Below are positions 20,401-28,587 of a stretch of 64,000 nucleotides of DNA, in pieces. Position 1 is the stretch's first letter. The number at the start of each line of letters is the position of its first letter. A program made the position numbers and the translations under genes. The DNA lies in assembly GCF_035818615.1 (NCBI RefSeq), contig NZ_JAYKZY010000002.1:1366501-1430500 (forward strand), written 5' to 3'. The notes beneath the pieces are model-generated. The model searched no databases, had not been told where the DNA came from, and saw only the letters and a list, made by a program, of their open reading frames with translations. Source of the DNA: Sphingobium sp. CR2-8. GTDB lineage: Bacteria; Pseudomonadota; Alphaproteobacteria; Sphingomonadales; Sphingomonadaceae.

Positions 20401-20615
20401 TTGTTGCTGCTGTCCGCCGTCACCGCCGTGCCGCCGGTCAGCGTGATCGATCCGGCGGAACTGATCGTGATGTCGTCCCTTGCCCCATTGGCGACAATGG
20501 ATGTTCTGACGGGAACGGTGGTGGCGGTGGCGATGGTGGTTTCCGCCGCCGCGTCGGCCATGGTAAGGGCCGCCAGCACGGGCGCGATCGCCGTGCAGGC
20601 CAGTAGATGTCGCAT
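17406..20615 (-). CDS. Autotransporter (type Va secretion) with beta-helix passenger
   Basis: A 1069-aa surface protein. Residues 1-24 (MRHLLACTAIAPVLAALTMA then DAAA) form a signal peptide. Residues about 30-750 are low-complexity Gly/Thr/Ser/Ala repeats of the ITLTGGT and GTITI type, as in right-handed beta-helix passengers. The last 280 residues, from about 790, form the outer-membrane barrel (GWGAGGGAEYLSDIGAFGGS, ELAAHWRGQWGPLQGFARL and others). Two Asp-rich loops, TDTDNDGDVDG at 115-125 and TDTDVDKDGLPDAT at 281-294, resemble calcium-binding thrombospondin type-3 or EF-type loops. GAGGAG precedes the ATG closely, supporting the start at 20615. The function (adhesion, aggregation or enzyme) is unknown. 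It lies 97 bases downstream of the receptor gene on the same strand. Confidence 0.88.
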   Translation of the reverse strand: MRHLLACTAIAPVLAALTMADAAAETTIATATTVPVRTSIVANGARDDITISSAGSITLTGGTAVTADSSNKVSNAGTITINDADTVTGILVAPGTSGDITNSGTITLTENYTATDTDNDGDVDGPFAKGTNKKGIWVQSGAGHSGSIVHSGTITIEGNQSAAIRLDGALAGNLSTSGTTNVVGDNSYGVLANAVTGNVTLRGTTTAVGKDSIGAALLGDINGALKIQGGITTTGYRTTTRPSDVSKLDSDDLLQGGSAVVIAGNVTGGIIFDVPPTPSTTDTDVDKDGLPDATEGSAAIATYGSAAAVQIGAADRDTSIGAVAAGNTGYGLIVNGSIAGYGVYDGVNANGLVIGGLGGAVSIARGVQVAGTIAAASYDSTATALRIGSGTTASAIDISGTVAAAGSVKDGTVARGLVIDAGASTRAITVGGTVAATAGSSDKGAATAILNSSGTLSSLANSGTISASGGKAGSNVAIDLSANTGGVTLTQALASTTAKAPSIVGDIRLGSGNDALAVSAGTINGNLSLGSGNDSVALSGTSSLAGNIAFGSGTNSLTLADTARVSGTLDFGGGAGALTLGGTSSLTGTIANGGNVAVALNGGTLNATNTGSVALGSLSASGTSTLGVSINAANKTSTVYTVAGAASFASGSQVKVNLTNVGGSAGDYVIVRAGSLSGSPTLATATLLPYMFKGNVAGNSSAGTVTLSIAAKTVSELGLSGSTASAYPAIFNALDNDAAVANAYLAINDGSTLTANLRQMLPDHAGGTFEAVTSGSRATARILSDPNGIYRTADGRLGFWLQQVGFGSAKSVGSTASYDITGWGAGGGAEYLSDIGAFGGSFAYIHGSDSNGSSNNAVDSDQFELAAHWRGQWGPLQGFARLSAAHVKFDGSRHFESGDVVRTANGDWTGKLYSATAGASYQIQMGRFGLRPAVGIDYYRLKEDGYSESGGGDAFNLTVLGRTSDELTANGTVTAGYDFGSLNKEDGWLRLELEGGRRQIVGGSLGDTTAFFKGGERFTLVSEERTNGWTGRARLYGGTDTFRVGGEFGAEEQQNHVAISFRATVNFVL

Positions 20616-20712
20616 GATGTCTCCTCTGCGTACCGCGCTATTGATGTGCGCGCGTCGCAAAGGGACGGTGCCGGTTCCCGGCTTCCGTCACGAAAATACG
20701 ACAAAGGCTTGA

Positions 20713-23160
20713 TCAGAAAGCGAAATCGATCCCGAAGCGCACGGTGCGGGGCCGCAACGGCGTATAATAATCGGTACGCAGGTCGAACGGCGTGCCCAGC
20801 GAAAAACGGTTGCCGTCGCTGTCGAACAGGTTGGTCAGCGACAGCGAATATTGCACAGGGCCGCGCGTGATACTGGCGGACAGGCTGGTGTCGACATAGT
20901 CGCCCTGGCTCTGGCCCAGGATCGGCCCGACCCCTAGCCGGGACTTGCCGACATAGCGGGCGGAGCCGGACAGGTGGAACTGCATGGCGTCGCCCAGCGA
21001 CGCGCGATAATCGAGCGCCACCCGGCCACTCAGGTCCGCGACATTGGGCAGGCCGAGCGAGCGCCCCTCATAGGACAAAGCGCGCACGAAGGCGGCGGGC
21101 TGGGTCAGGCGGCTGTCATTATAGATGACGCTGCCATCCAGTGTCAGCGCCCGTGTCGCCCGCACGACCACGCGCCCCTCCACCGTGTAGATGCGCCCGT
21201 CGCCGATATTGGCGGTGGTGGGCAGGCCGATCCGGTCGGTGACGTCGGCTTGGATATTGCGCCAGTCGGTATAGGCGACATTGGCGCTGAAGGCGATCGC
21301 ATCGCGTCCCGGCACGCCCTTGCGCGCGCCGATCTCCGCCGTGGACACGCGGTCGTTCTGGAACCGCCGCACCCGCTGGTCGTCGACGGCCAGCCCGCCG
21401 GGACGGAAGCCCTGCTGGAAACGGGCATAGAGCGTCAGGTCGGGAATGGCGTCGGTCAGCAGCGAAGCGGACGGCAAGAAGATCGTCTCGCTGCGGTCGG
21501 CCTGCGCTTCGGCCCGGGCGAGTTCGATGTTGGACAGGGCGGCGACGGGATCGAGCGCACGGCCCGACAGGCGGCTGTTTGTCAGGCGACCGCCGAAGGT
21601 CGCGACCAGCCCCTTGACCGGTTCGAAGGAGGCTTCGCCGAACAGCGTCGCTTCCTGGACCATGTTGCGCACCCCGGTGGCCGACGCCGCCATGCCACGT
21701 CCGAACATCGGCACGCCGGGAATGATGGCGGGCTGGAACGCCGCCGCGCCATAGGATGTCAGCGATCGTTTGAGGTCCGACGTGCTGCGCAGATAGGATG
21801 CGCCCAATATCCAGCCCAGCCCATTGTCCAGATCGCGCACCAGCCGGTTTTCGGTGGAGAAGATATCCACCCTGTTACGCTGACGGAAGAGGGCGGGCGG
21901 GCTGTTCGCCTGGGTCGCGTCGTAGCTTTCGGCCAGGATGTTGCGGACATAGCCGGTGGACGACACGAAGCGCAGGCTGTCCCACTGCCGTTCGATCCGC
22001 AGATTGCCCAGCAGATAGTCGGCATAATAGGGCTGGGCGACGGCGGACGCCCGTTCCAGCCGTCCGACCGACCGGGCCGCATATTGGGCGTCGTCGCCGT
22101 GGATATGCTGATAGACGCCGGTCAAGTCGATGGTCCAGTCGTCCCCCGGCGCGAAGCGCAGCGCGGCGCGGCCGCCATAGGTGCCGGTCCGGTTGACATC
22201 CTGCCTGTCGCGATGGACGTCATCGATATAGCCGCCGTCACGCACACTATAGCCCACGATGCGCAACGCCAGCTTTTCCGGCACGATCGGCAGGTTGAGC
22301 GTGGCGGACAGGTCGCCGCCCGGATCGCCATGCTGGGTCGCGGACAGACCCGCGGATATCTGCCCGCCATATGCGCCCAGATTGGGCGGGTTGGGCATGA
22401 GGTGGATGATGCCGCCCAGCGATCCCGCCCCATAGAGCGTACCCTGCGGTCCCTCCAGCACCTCGACCCGGCCGACATCATAGAGTTTGAGGTCGGGGTC
22501 GGGCGCGGCATAGTTGAGCCGCATGTCGCCCAGATATTGGCCGGTGGTCGCCTGGGTCGGCCCGGCGACACCCGAATCCGCGATGGCGCGGATGAACAGC
22601 TTGTTGCGGCCCGCACCGGCATGGGTGGAACTCAGGCTCGCGACGCGCGACAACAGGGTGGCGGTGCCGCCCGAAGCCTCCGCGGTCGTGAACAGGCTGC
22701 CATCGAGCGCTTCGACCATCCCGGCATAGCGGGGCAGGGGCGTGTCGCGCTTGGACGCTGTGACCACGATCTGAGCAGGCGGCTGCTCGGGCAAGGGCGC
22801 GGCGGGGATCGGGGCGGACGCGGCGGAGGGCGAAGAGGGCGCGGGCAGGGTGCGGACGATGCGCCAGCCATTGCCGCCGATCCGCTGCGCCCTCGCGCCG
22901 GTGCCTTTGAGCAACCGGCGCAGCACCGCTTCCGCGCTCAAGCGTCCCCGAATGGCGGGGGTGCGGATCGCGGCAAGCGATTGGTCCGACATGCCGATGC
23001 TGGCGCCGGTTTGACGGCCGAGTGCGATCACCGCCTCGCCCAGCCGTCCCGGGGCGATGCTGATATCCTGTCTTTCCGCCGCACAAGCGGGCGTCGCTAT
23101 CGCTGTGGCGACGGCGATGATGGAGGCGGTGACGATGAAGAGATCAGCTCTGCGGCCCAT
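20713..23160 (-). CDS. TonB-dependent receptor with N-terminal signalling (STN) domain
   Basis: An 815-aa outer-membrane receptor that imports a ligand with TonB energy and can signal its presence. After a signal peptide (about 1-28), residues 32-105 form an STN/secretin-like domain (ISIAPGRLGEAVIALGRQTG and ILS-type SLAAIRTPAIRGRLSAEAVL). A proline-rich linker leads to the plug (QIVVTASKRDTPLPRYAGMV, then VEVLEGPQGTLYGAGSLGG). The barrel ends LRPRTVRFGIDFAF with the usual terminal phenylalanine. It starts four bases after the FecR gene, so they are co-transcribed. The STN domain fits signalling to FecR and the sigma factor. The ligand is unknown; the low-cysteine plug and YGAGSLGG motif suit a catechol-like or plant compound as well as a siderophore. 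Confidence 0.92.
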   Translation of the reverse strand: MGRRADLFIVTASIIAVATAIATPACAAERQDISIAPGRLGEAVIALGRQTGASIGMSDQSLAAIRTPAIRGRLSAEAVLRRLLKGTGARAQRIGGNGWRIVRTLPAPSSPSAASAPIPAAPLPEQPPAQIVVTASKRDTPLPRYAGMVEALDGSLFTTAEASGGTATLLSRVASLSSTHAGAGRNKLFIRAIADSGVAGPTQATTGQYLGDMRLNYAAPDPDLKLYDVGRVEVLEGPQGTLYGAGSLGGIIHLMPNPPNLGAYGGQISAGLSATQHGDPGGDLSATLNLPIVPEKLALRIVGYSVRDGGYIDDVHRDRQDVNRTGTYGGRAALRFAPGDDWTIDLTGVYQHIHGDDAQYAARSVGRLERASAVAQPYYADYLLGNLRIERQWDSLRFVSSTGYVRNILAESYDATQANSPPALFRQRNRVDIFSTENRLVRDLDNGLGWILGASYLRSTSDLKRSLTSYGAAAFQPAIIPGVPMFGRGMAASATGVRNMVQEATLFGEASFEPVKGLVATFGGRLTNSRLSGRALDPVAALSNIELARAEAQADRSETIFLPSASLLTDAIPDLTLYARFQQGFRPGGLAVDDQRVRRFQNDRVSTAEIGARKGVPGRDAIAFSANVAYTDWRNIQADVTDRIGLPTTANIGDGRIYTVEGRVVVRATRALTLDGSVIYNDSRLTQPAAFVRALSYEGRSLGLPNVADLSGRVALDYRASLGDAMQFHLSGSARYVGKSRLGVGPILGQSQGDYVDTSLSASITRGPVQYSLSLTNLFDSDGNRFSLGTPFDLRTDYYTPLRPRTVRFGIDFAF

Positions 23161-23164
23161 TCCC

Positions 23165-24106
23165 CTATTGCTTCGGCTCTTCCTGCAACAGCCATCCGTC
23201 GCCCTGACGCGTGGCGGTCAATCCCATCAGCGGCGCAGCCTGCGCGAAGAAGCGAACCGGATCGCGATCCAGCCGGATCGTGCCGGTAAAGCGCATCGCC
23301 TGCGCCTGCGGCGTGAAACGCACGGTCAGGCCCAGCGATCGGGCGGCGTCTTCGGCCACCTGCGTGACGGGTGCGTTGGCGTAGCTCAGCTGCCCCTGAC
23401 GCCAGCTTGCGACGGAAGCTGGCGCGATATCCATGACGCGCAACCCTTGCGCGTCGTCGGCCAGGGCGCGCCCGGCGGGCAACGCAATCGCTTCGGCCTG
23501 CGGGTTATAGATCACCTTGCCTTCCGAAACGCCGATGCGCGTCGCGGCGTTAGTATGGACGATGTTGAAAACGGTGCCCGCATCCTCGAACACGGCGTCG
23601 CCCACGGTGACGCGGAACGGGTTGGCTTCGTCATGGCGCACCGTGAAGGCGGCCTCGCCCGCATCGAGCGCGGCGAAGCGCGCATCCTTGCGATCGAAGC
23701 GCATGGTCGTGCCGCCATTGAGTTCGACCTTCGTGCCGTCGTCCAGCGCGATCATCCGGATTTCGCCGGGTTTCGTGGTGACGGTGTAGATGTCGCTGCG
23801 ATTGAAAACAGCAAGTGAGACAGTTGCGACGAGGACGGCCGCCACCGCGCCGCCAGCAATCCAGCGGAAAGGCCGACGCGATGCCACGCCCGGATCGTTC
23901 GCCGCCACCGGCATGGCCACGGGCTGAACCGGCGTGATACTGTCCAACTCGCTGTCCGCCAGCATCAACGCGTCATAGGCGGACGCATGTTGGGCATCCG
24001 TCTCCAGCCATGCCGTGAAGCCGTCCCAATCGACAAAATCGGGATCGCGCGTGCGGATGACCCAGCCCAGCGCCTCCTCGTTGATCATGGCTTCAGCCCC
24101 GTTCAT
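23165..24106 (-). CDS. FecR family anti-sigma regulator
   Basis: A 313-aa inner-membrane regulator that carries the receptor signal to the ECF sigma factor. Residues 1-60 are the cytoplasmic DUF4880-like part (ALGWVIRTRDPDFVDWDGFTA, about 12-32, with W27). A single membrane helix follows at about 81-101 (RWIAGGAVAAVLVATVSLAV). The periplasmic FecR domain has TKPGEIRMIALDDGTKVELN and GTVFNIV, and the last 70 residues are an STN-like domain ending in GWLLQEEPKQ. AAGGGG sits seven bases before the ATG. It is placed between the sigma factor and the receptor, as in fecIRA-type systems. Confidence 0.93.
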   Translation of the reverse strand: MNGAEAMINEEALGWVIRTRDPDFVDWDGFTAWLETDAQHASAYDALMLADSELDSITPVQPVAMPVAANDPGVASRRPFRWIAGGAVAAVLVATVSLAVFNRSDIYTVTTKPGEIRMIALDDGTKVELNGGTTMRFDRKDARFAALDAGEAAFTVRHDEANPFRVTVGDAVFEDAGTVFNIVHTNAATRIGVSEGKVIYNPQAEAIALPAGRALADDAQGLRVMDIAPASVASWRQGQLSYANAPVTQVAEDAARSLGLTVRFTPQAQAMRFTGTIRLDRDPVRFFAQAAPLMGLTATRQGDGWLLQEEPKQ

Positions 24107-24143
24107 TTTATGCCCCTTACGGAAGCTGACGCCGCCGACCCGC

Positions 24144-24655
24144 TCATGCCGTATCCATTTTCTGCTTGAGCGCCAGCATGGCCCGATAGGCCTTCTGCAA
24201 ATCCTTCTCCACCGTGGTCAGGCTGATGCCCAGTTCCTCGGCAATGACGCGCTGCCCCACGCCCTCGATCCGGAAGCGGCGGAACACCAGTTCGACGCGG
24301 GGGCAAGCTCGCGCAGCACGGCGCGCGCTTCGTCCAGCGCTTCGTTCAGGATCATGCGATCGTCCACGGCGACATCGTCCGTCGGGTCGGCCATCACGCC
24401 GCCCGCGCCCTCCGCCCAATCCTGTTCCCGCCGTTCGCGCCGCGTGGCGGAACGATAGCGGTCCAGCATCAGGTTGTTCGCCATGCGATAGAGATAGGGC
24501 AAGGGATCGGACACCGGGCCCAGATCCTTGGCCTCCAGTTTCATCCACATGTCCTGGAGCAAATCTTCGGCATCGTCCCCGGCGCCGCGCGCGCGGACGA
24601 AGCGCAACAATGCGGCGCGGTTGGCCATGAAGATTGCGGTGAGGCCGGTGGCCAT
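24144..24655 (-). pseudogene. ECF sigma factor (FecI-like), one-base frameshift in a G/C run
   Basis: The gene should encode a sigma factor of about 169 aa for the FecR/receptor unit. The first frame from 24655 gives region 2 (FVRARGAGDDAEDLLQDMWM, YLYRMANNLMLDRYRSATRR) up to VLRELAP. Region 4 (RVELVFRRFRIEGVGQRVIA, EELGISLTTVEKDLQKAYRA) continues in another frame to the stop at 24144. The break is at the G5 run 24299-24303 on the plus strand; one more base there restores a single reading frame. As given, the product would lose the -35-binding helix and be inactive. The cause may be a real mutation or a homopolymer sequencing error. The start has no strong ribosome site. Confidence 0.85.
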
Positions 24656-24790
24656 GCCTGTCTTGCGTCCAGTCAAAGGGTCTGGCGCGTTGCCATAGAG
24701 GGGGCGGTGGGGTCTTGGCAACGCCCAAGCTGTTTACCTGTCCGTGCCGCTGGGTTAGCGGGGGGCACGGTTGATGGAGCGACAGGCGGC

Positions 24791-25990
24791 ATGGTGGATG
24801 GAATCGACGGGGCGGCATGCCGGACGGCGGGAATGGACCCTGACCGGCTGGACGCGCTGGCGGGTTCTATCGACGCCACTTACGTGGCCACGGGCAAGCT
24901 GCCGCATATGCAATTGCTGCTCTCGCGCGATGAACAGCCGTTGCTGTCGGTGACGCGCGGACAGGCGCGGGCGACCGGCGAGCCACTGCGCGCCGACGCG
25001 TTGTTCCGGATTGCGTCGATGACAAAGCCCGTTACGTCGGTTGCCTTCATGATGTTGGTGGAGGCGGGGCAAGTCACGCTCGACACGCCGGTGACGGACG
25101 TCATTCCCGAATTTGCCGATCTGCGCGTCGGGCTGGACGGCGCGGCGCGTCTCAAGCGGCCCATGCTGATGATCGACCTGCTGCGCCACACATCAGGCCT
25201 CAGCTATGGATTGCAGCGCCAGACGGCGATCGATGCCCGCTACCGCGAGATGGGACTGGACGACTTCAAGCAAAAGCGGACGTCCGACCGGTTCATCGCC
25301 GACCTGGCCACCCTGCCGCTGGAATTCTCGCCGGGCGAGCGGTGGAATTATTCGGTGGCGACCGATGTGCTGGGTGTGGTGGTGGAGCGGCTGAGCGGTC
25401 TGGACCTGGAAAGCGTGTTTCGCCGCCGCATCTTCGATCCCCTCGCCATGGTCGATACGACGTTCGCGCTGGCCGATGACAAGGCCGACCGGCTGACCGA
25501 CGCGTGGCGGCTGGACGAGACGGGCAGGATTAGCGTCGCCGATTTTGGTGCGCGCAGCGGGTGGCGATGGACCGACCGGTTCCAGTCGGGTGGCGGCGGG
25601 CTGGTGTCCTCGATGGCGGACTATCATCGCTTTGCGCGGATGCTGCTGCGCGGCGGAGAACTGGATGGCGTACGGCTCCTGTCGGAAAACACGGTCGCGC
25701 AGATGCGGAGCAACCAGTTGCCGGGCGGTGGCGATCTGTCGTCCATGTCCAGCGCGATGTTCAGCGAAGCGGACTATCAGGGCGTCGGTTTCGGCCTGGG
25801 CTTCGCCATGGGCCTCGACACCCAGCAATATTATTGGGGTGGCGTTTTCTCGACCTACTTCTGGATCGACCCGGTTGAACGGCTGATCGGTATCTTCATG
25901 ACCCAGCATCTTCCGTCCAGCACCTATCCCATCCGCGCCATGTTGCGGCAGGGCGTCGCGGACGCGATCATCACCCGTCGCAAAGGGTAG
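24791..25990 (+). CDS. Serine hydrolase, class C beta-lactamase/EstB family
   Basis: A 399-aa serine hydrolase related to AmpC, penicillin-binding proteins and EstB esterases. The nucleophile motif is SMTK in LFRIASMTKPVTSVAFMM (about residue 78), and the second motif is the tyrosine of RWNYSVATDVLGVVVERL. There is no KTG triad; the third motif is probably in YYWGGVFSTYFWIDP. No signal peptide is seen, so a cytosolic esterase or peptidase is more likely than a lactamase. The start at 24791 is a choice between GTG at 24707 and ATGs at 24791 and 24833; GGAG lies 11 bases before 24791. It is divergent from the sigma factor and precedes glgP by 108 bases. Confidence 0.85.
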   Translation: MVDGIDGAACRTAGMDPDRLDALAGSIDATYVATGKLPHMQLLLSRDEQPLLSVTRGQARATGEPLRADALFRIASMTKPVTSVAFMMLVEAGQVTLDTPVTDVIPEFADLRVGLDGAARLKRPMLMIDLLRHTSGLSYGLQRQTAIDARYREMGLDDFKQKRTSDRFIADLATLPLEFSPGERWNYSVATDVLGVVVERLSGLDLESVFRRRIFDPLAMVDTTFALADDKADRLTDAWRLDETGRISVADFGARSGWRWTDRFQSGGGGLVSSMADYHRFARMLLRGGELDGVRLLSENTVAQMRSNQLPGGGDLSSMSSAMFSEADYQGVGFGLGFAMGLDTQQYYWGGVFSTYFWIDPVERLIGIFMTQHLPSSTYPIRAMLRQGVADAIITRRKG

Positions 25991-26098
25991 GCGGATCGAA
26001 ATCGCGGGCCGCAAGTTATTGCTGCACCGCAAAAATGGCGATGGCATGGCGTGGGGCGCTGTGCCATCATCGCGGTGACTCATCAGGGGGAACGCGCC

Positions 26099-28567
26099 AT
26101 GAATCTCGACGGCCAGACCAAGCTTCCCAAGCCAGCGCCGCGGCAGGTGGACCCGGAAGCCCTGGCGCATGAGATCGTCGAGCGGCTGACCTATCGCATC
26201 GGCAAGAATGCGGTGGCGGCCAAGCCGCACGACTGGCTGCATGCCGTCATCCTGGCGATCCGCGACCGGGTGATCGACGCGTGGATCACCTCCACCCAGA
26301 AAACCTATGAGGAAGAAGGGCGGCGGGTCTATTATCTGAGCCTGGAGTTCCTGATCGGCCGGTTGATGCGCGATGCGGCGTCCAACATGGAAATGCTGGA
26401 CGATATGCAGGCTGCGCTCGCGTTGCTGGGCGTCGACATCGACGTCATCGCCGCGCTGGAACCTGACGCTGCACTGGGCAATGGCGGCCTTGGCCGTCTG
26501 GCCGCCTGCTTCATGGAAAGCATGGCGACGGTGGACGTGCCCGCCTATGGCTATGGCATCCGCTATGTGAACGGCATGTTCCGGCAGGAAATCAGCGACG
26601 GCTGGCAGGTGGAACTGCCCGAAAACTGGCTGGCGCACGGCAATCCGTGGGAGTTCGAGCGGCGCGAGGCAAGCTACGAGATCGGCTTTGGCGGGCGCGT
26701 CGACCCGGCCGAGGGTAAGGACGCAGGGCCGCACCAGATGCGCTGGCGTCCCGCCGAGCGCGTCATCGCCACGCCCTATGACACGCCGATCGCGGGCTGG
26801 CGCGGCAAGCGGATCAATACGCTGCGGCTATGGGAAGCGCAGCCGATCGACCCCATCCTGCTCGACAAGTTCAATGCGGGCGATCACATCGGCGCGCTGT
26901 CCGAAAGCAACCGGGCCGAAGCGCTGACGCGTGTCCTCTATCCTGCCGACTCTTCGCCTGCGGGCCAGGAATTGCGGTTGCGGCAGGAATATTTCTTCTC
27001 CTCCGCCTCGCTGCAGGACATCGTGCGTCGGCATATCCAATATTTCGGCGATGTGCGCACTCTGCCGGACAAGGCGGCGATCCAGCTCAACGACACCCAT
27101 CCCGCGGTCGCTGTGGCGGAACTGATGCGCGTGCTGCTGGACGATCATGGCATCGATTTCAGCGAAGCCTGGGACATTACGCGCCGCACGTTCAGCTATA
27201 CCAACCATACGCTGCTGCCCGAAGCGCTGGAAAGCTGGCCCGTGCCCTTGTTCGAACGGCTGCTGCCCCGGCACATGCAGATCGTCTATGCGATCAACAG
27301 CAAGCTTCTGGGCGAGGCGCGCAAATCCGGCCAGTTCGATGACGGGGCGATCGGTGCGATATCGCTGATCGACGAAGGCGGCGAGCGGCGGGTGCGCATG
27401 GGCAATCTGGCCTTCGCCGGGTCGCATAGCGTCAACGGCGTGTCGGCGCTGCACACCGATTTGATGAAGGTCACGGTCTTCGCCGACCTGCACACGCTCT
27501 ATCCCACGCGGATCAACAACAAGACCAACGGCGTCACCTTCCGCCGCTGGCTGATGCAGTGCAATCCGGGGCTGACCGGCCTGATCCGCGAAGCGATCGG
27601 CGACCGTTTCCTGGACGATCCCGAAGCCTTGCGCGACCTGGACGCTTTTGCCGACGACAGTGCGTTTCAGGAGAAATTCGTCGCGGTGAAGCGCGCGAAC
27701 AAGGTCGAACTGTCCAACCTGTTGCGCGCCCGCGTGAATGCCCGGATCGACCCGGCGGCGCTGTTCGACATCCAGATCAAGCGCATCCACGAATATAAGC
27801 GGCAGCTGCTCAACATCGTGGAAGCGGTGGCGCTGTACGACCAGATCCGATCGCACCCGGAAAAGGACTGGGTGCCGCGCGTCAAGCTGTTCGGCGGGAA
27901 GGCGGCGTCCAGTTACCACAATGCCAAACTGATCATCAAACTGACCGGTGACGTGGCCCGCGCGGTCAATCACGATCCGGCGGTGCAGGGGCTGCTCAAA
28001 CTGCAATTCGTGCCCAACTATAATGTCTCCATGGCCGAAGTGATGATTCCGGCGGCCGACCTGTCGGAACAGATTTCGACGGCGGGCATGGAAGCGTCGG
28101 GCACCGGCAACATGAAATTCGCGGTCAACGGCGCGCTGACCATCGGCACGCTGGATGGCGCGAATGTCGAGATGCGCGATCATGTGGGCGAAGAGAATAT
28201 CGTGATCTTCGGCCTGACCGCGCAGGACGTGAACGACCGGCGCGCGAAGGGCTATGTTCCGCGCGAGGTGATCGGGCAAAGTCGGGAATTGAGCCAGGCG
28301 CTAAACGCCATTGCCAGTGGCGTCTTTTCACCCGACGATCCAGACCGGTACAAGGGGCTAGTGCAGGGCATATATGACCATGACTGGTTCATGGTCGCGG
28401 CCGATTTCGACAGCTATTCCGCCGCGCAGCGCCGGGTCGACGCCTTGTGGCAGGACCAGTCGGTCTGGGCGAGCAAGGCGATCCACAATGTGGCGCGCAT
28501 GGGCTGGTTCTCGTCCGACCGCACGATCCGTGAATATGCGGCCGACATCTGGAAGATCGCATCATGA
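26099..28567 (+). CDS. glgP: Glycogen phosphorylase
   Basis: Releases glucose 1-phosphate from glycogen ends. The 822-aa enzyme has EEEGRRVYYLSLEFLIGRLM near residue 80, LGNGGLGRLAACFMESMATV and the PLP-lysine region SGTGNMKFAVNGALTIGTLD. IRRIHEYKRQ-type sequence (IQIKRIHEYKRQLLN) marks the phosphate/PLP site. The ATG at 26099 follows CAGGGGG with an eight-base spacer; the longer frame from 26051 has no such signal. It heads the five-gene glycogen operon. Confidence 0.96.
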   Translation: MNLDGQTKLPKPAPRQVDPEALAHEIVERLTYRIGKNAVAAKPHDWLHAVILAIRDRVIDAWITSTQKTYEEEGRRVYYLSLEFLIGRLMRDAASNMEMLDDMQAALALLGVDIDVIAALEPDAALGNGGLGRLAACFMESMATVDVPAYGYGIRYVNGMFRQEISDGWQVELPENWLAHGNPWEFERREASYEIGFGGRVDPAEGKDAGPHQMRWRPAERVIATPYDTPIAGWRGKRINTLRLWEAQPIDPILLDKFNAGDHIGALSESNRAEALTRVLYPADSSPAGQELRLRQEYFFSSASLQDIVRRHIQYFGDVRTLPDKAAIQLNDTHPAVAVAELMRVLLDDHGIDFSEAWDITRRTFSYTNHTLLPEALESWPVPLFERLLPRHMQIVYAINSKLLGEARKSGQFDDGAIGAISLIDEGGERRVRMGNLAFAGSHSVNGVSALHTDLMKVTVFADLHTLYPTRINNKTNGVTFRRWLMQCNPGLTGLIREAIGDRFLDDPEALRDLDAFADDSAFQEKFVAVKRANKVELSNLLRARVNARIDPAALFDIQIKRIHEYKRQLLNIVEAVALYDQIRSHPEKDWVPRVKLFGGKAASSYHNAKLIIKLTGDVARAVNHDPAVQGLLKLQFVPNYNVSMAEVMIPAADLSEQISTAGMEASGTGNMKFAVNGALTIGTLDGANVEMRDHVGEENIVIFGLTAQDVNDRRAKGYVPREVIGQSRELSQALNAIASGVFSPDDPDRYKGLVQGIYDHDWFMVAADFDSYSAAQRRVDALWQDQSVWASKAIHNVARMGWFSSDRTIREYAADIWKIAS

Positions 28568-28587
28568 TCCGGAAGAGGAGATAGGCC

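Noticed and set aside
17448..20606. A 1052-codon open frame opposite the autotransporter gene
   Set aside because: It is a shadow of the repetitive, GC-rich autotransporter; the protein has no domain and no ribosome site, and the true gene on the minus strand has a signal peptide and barrel.
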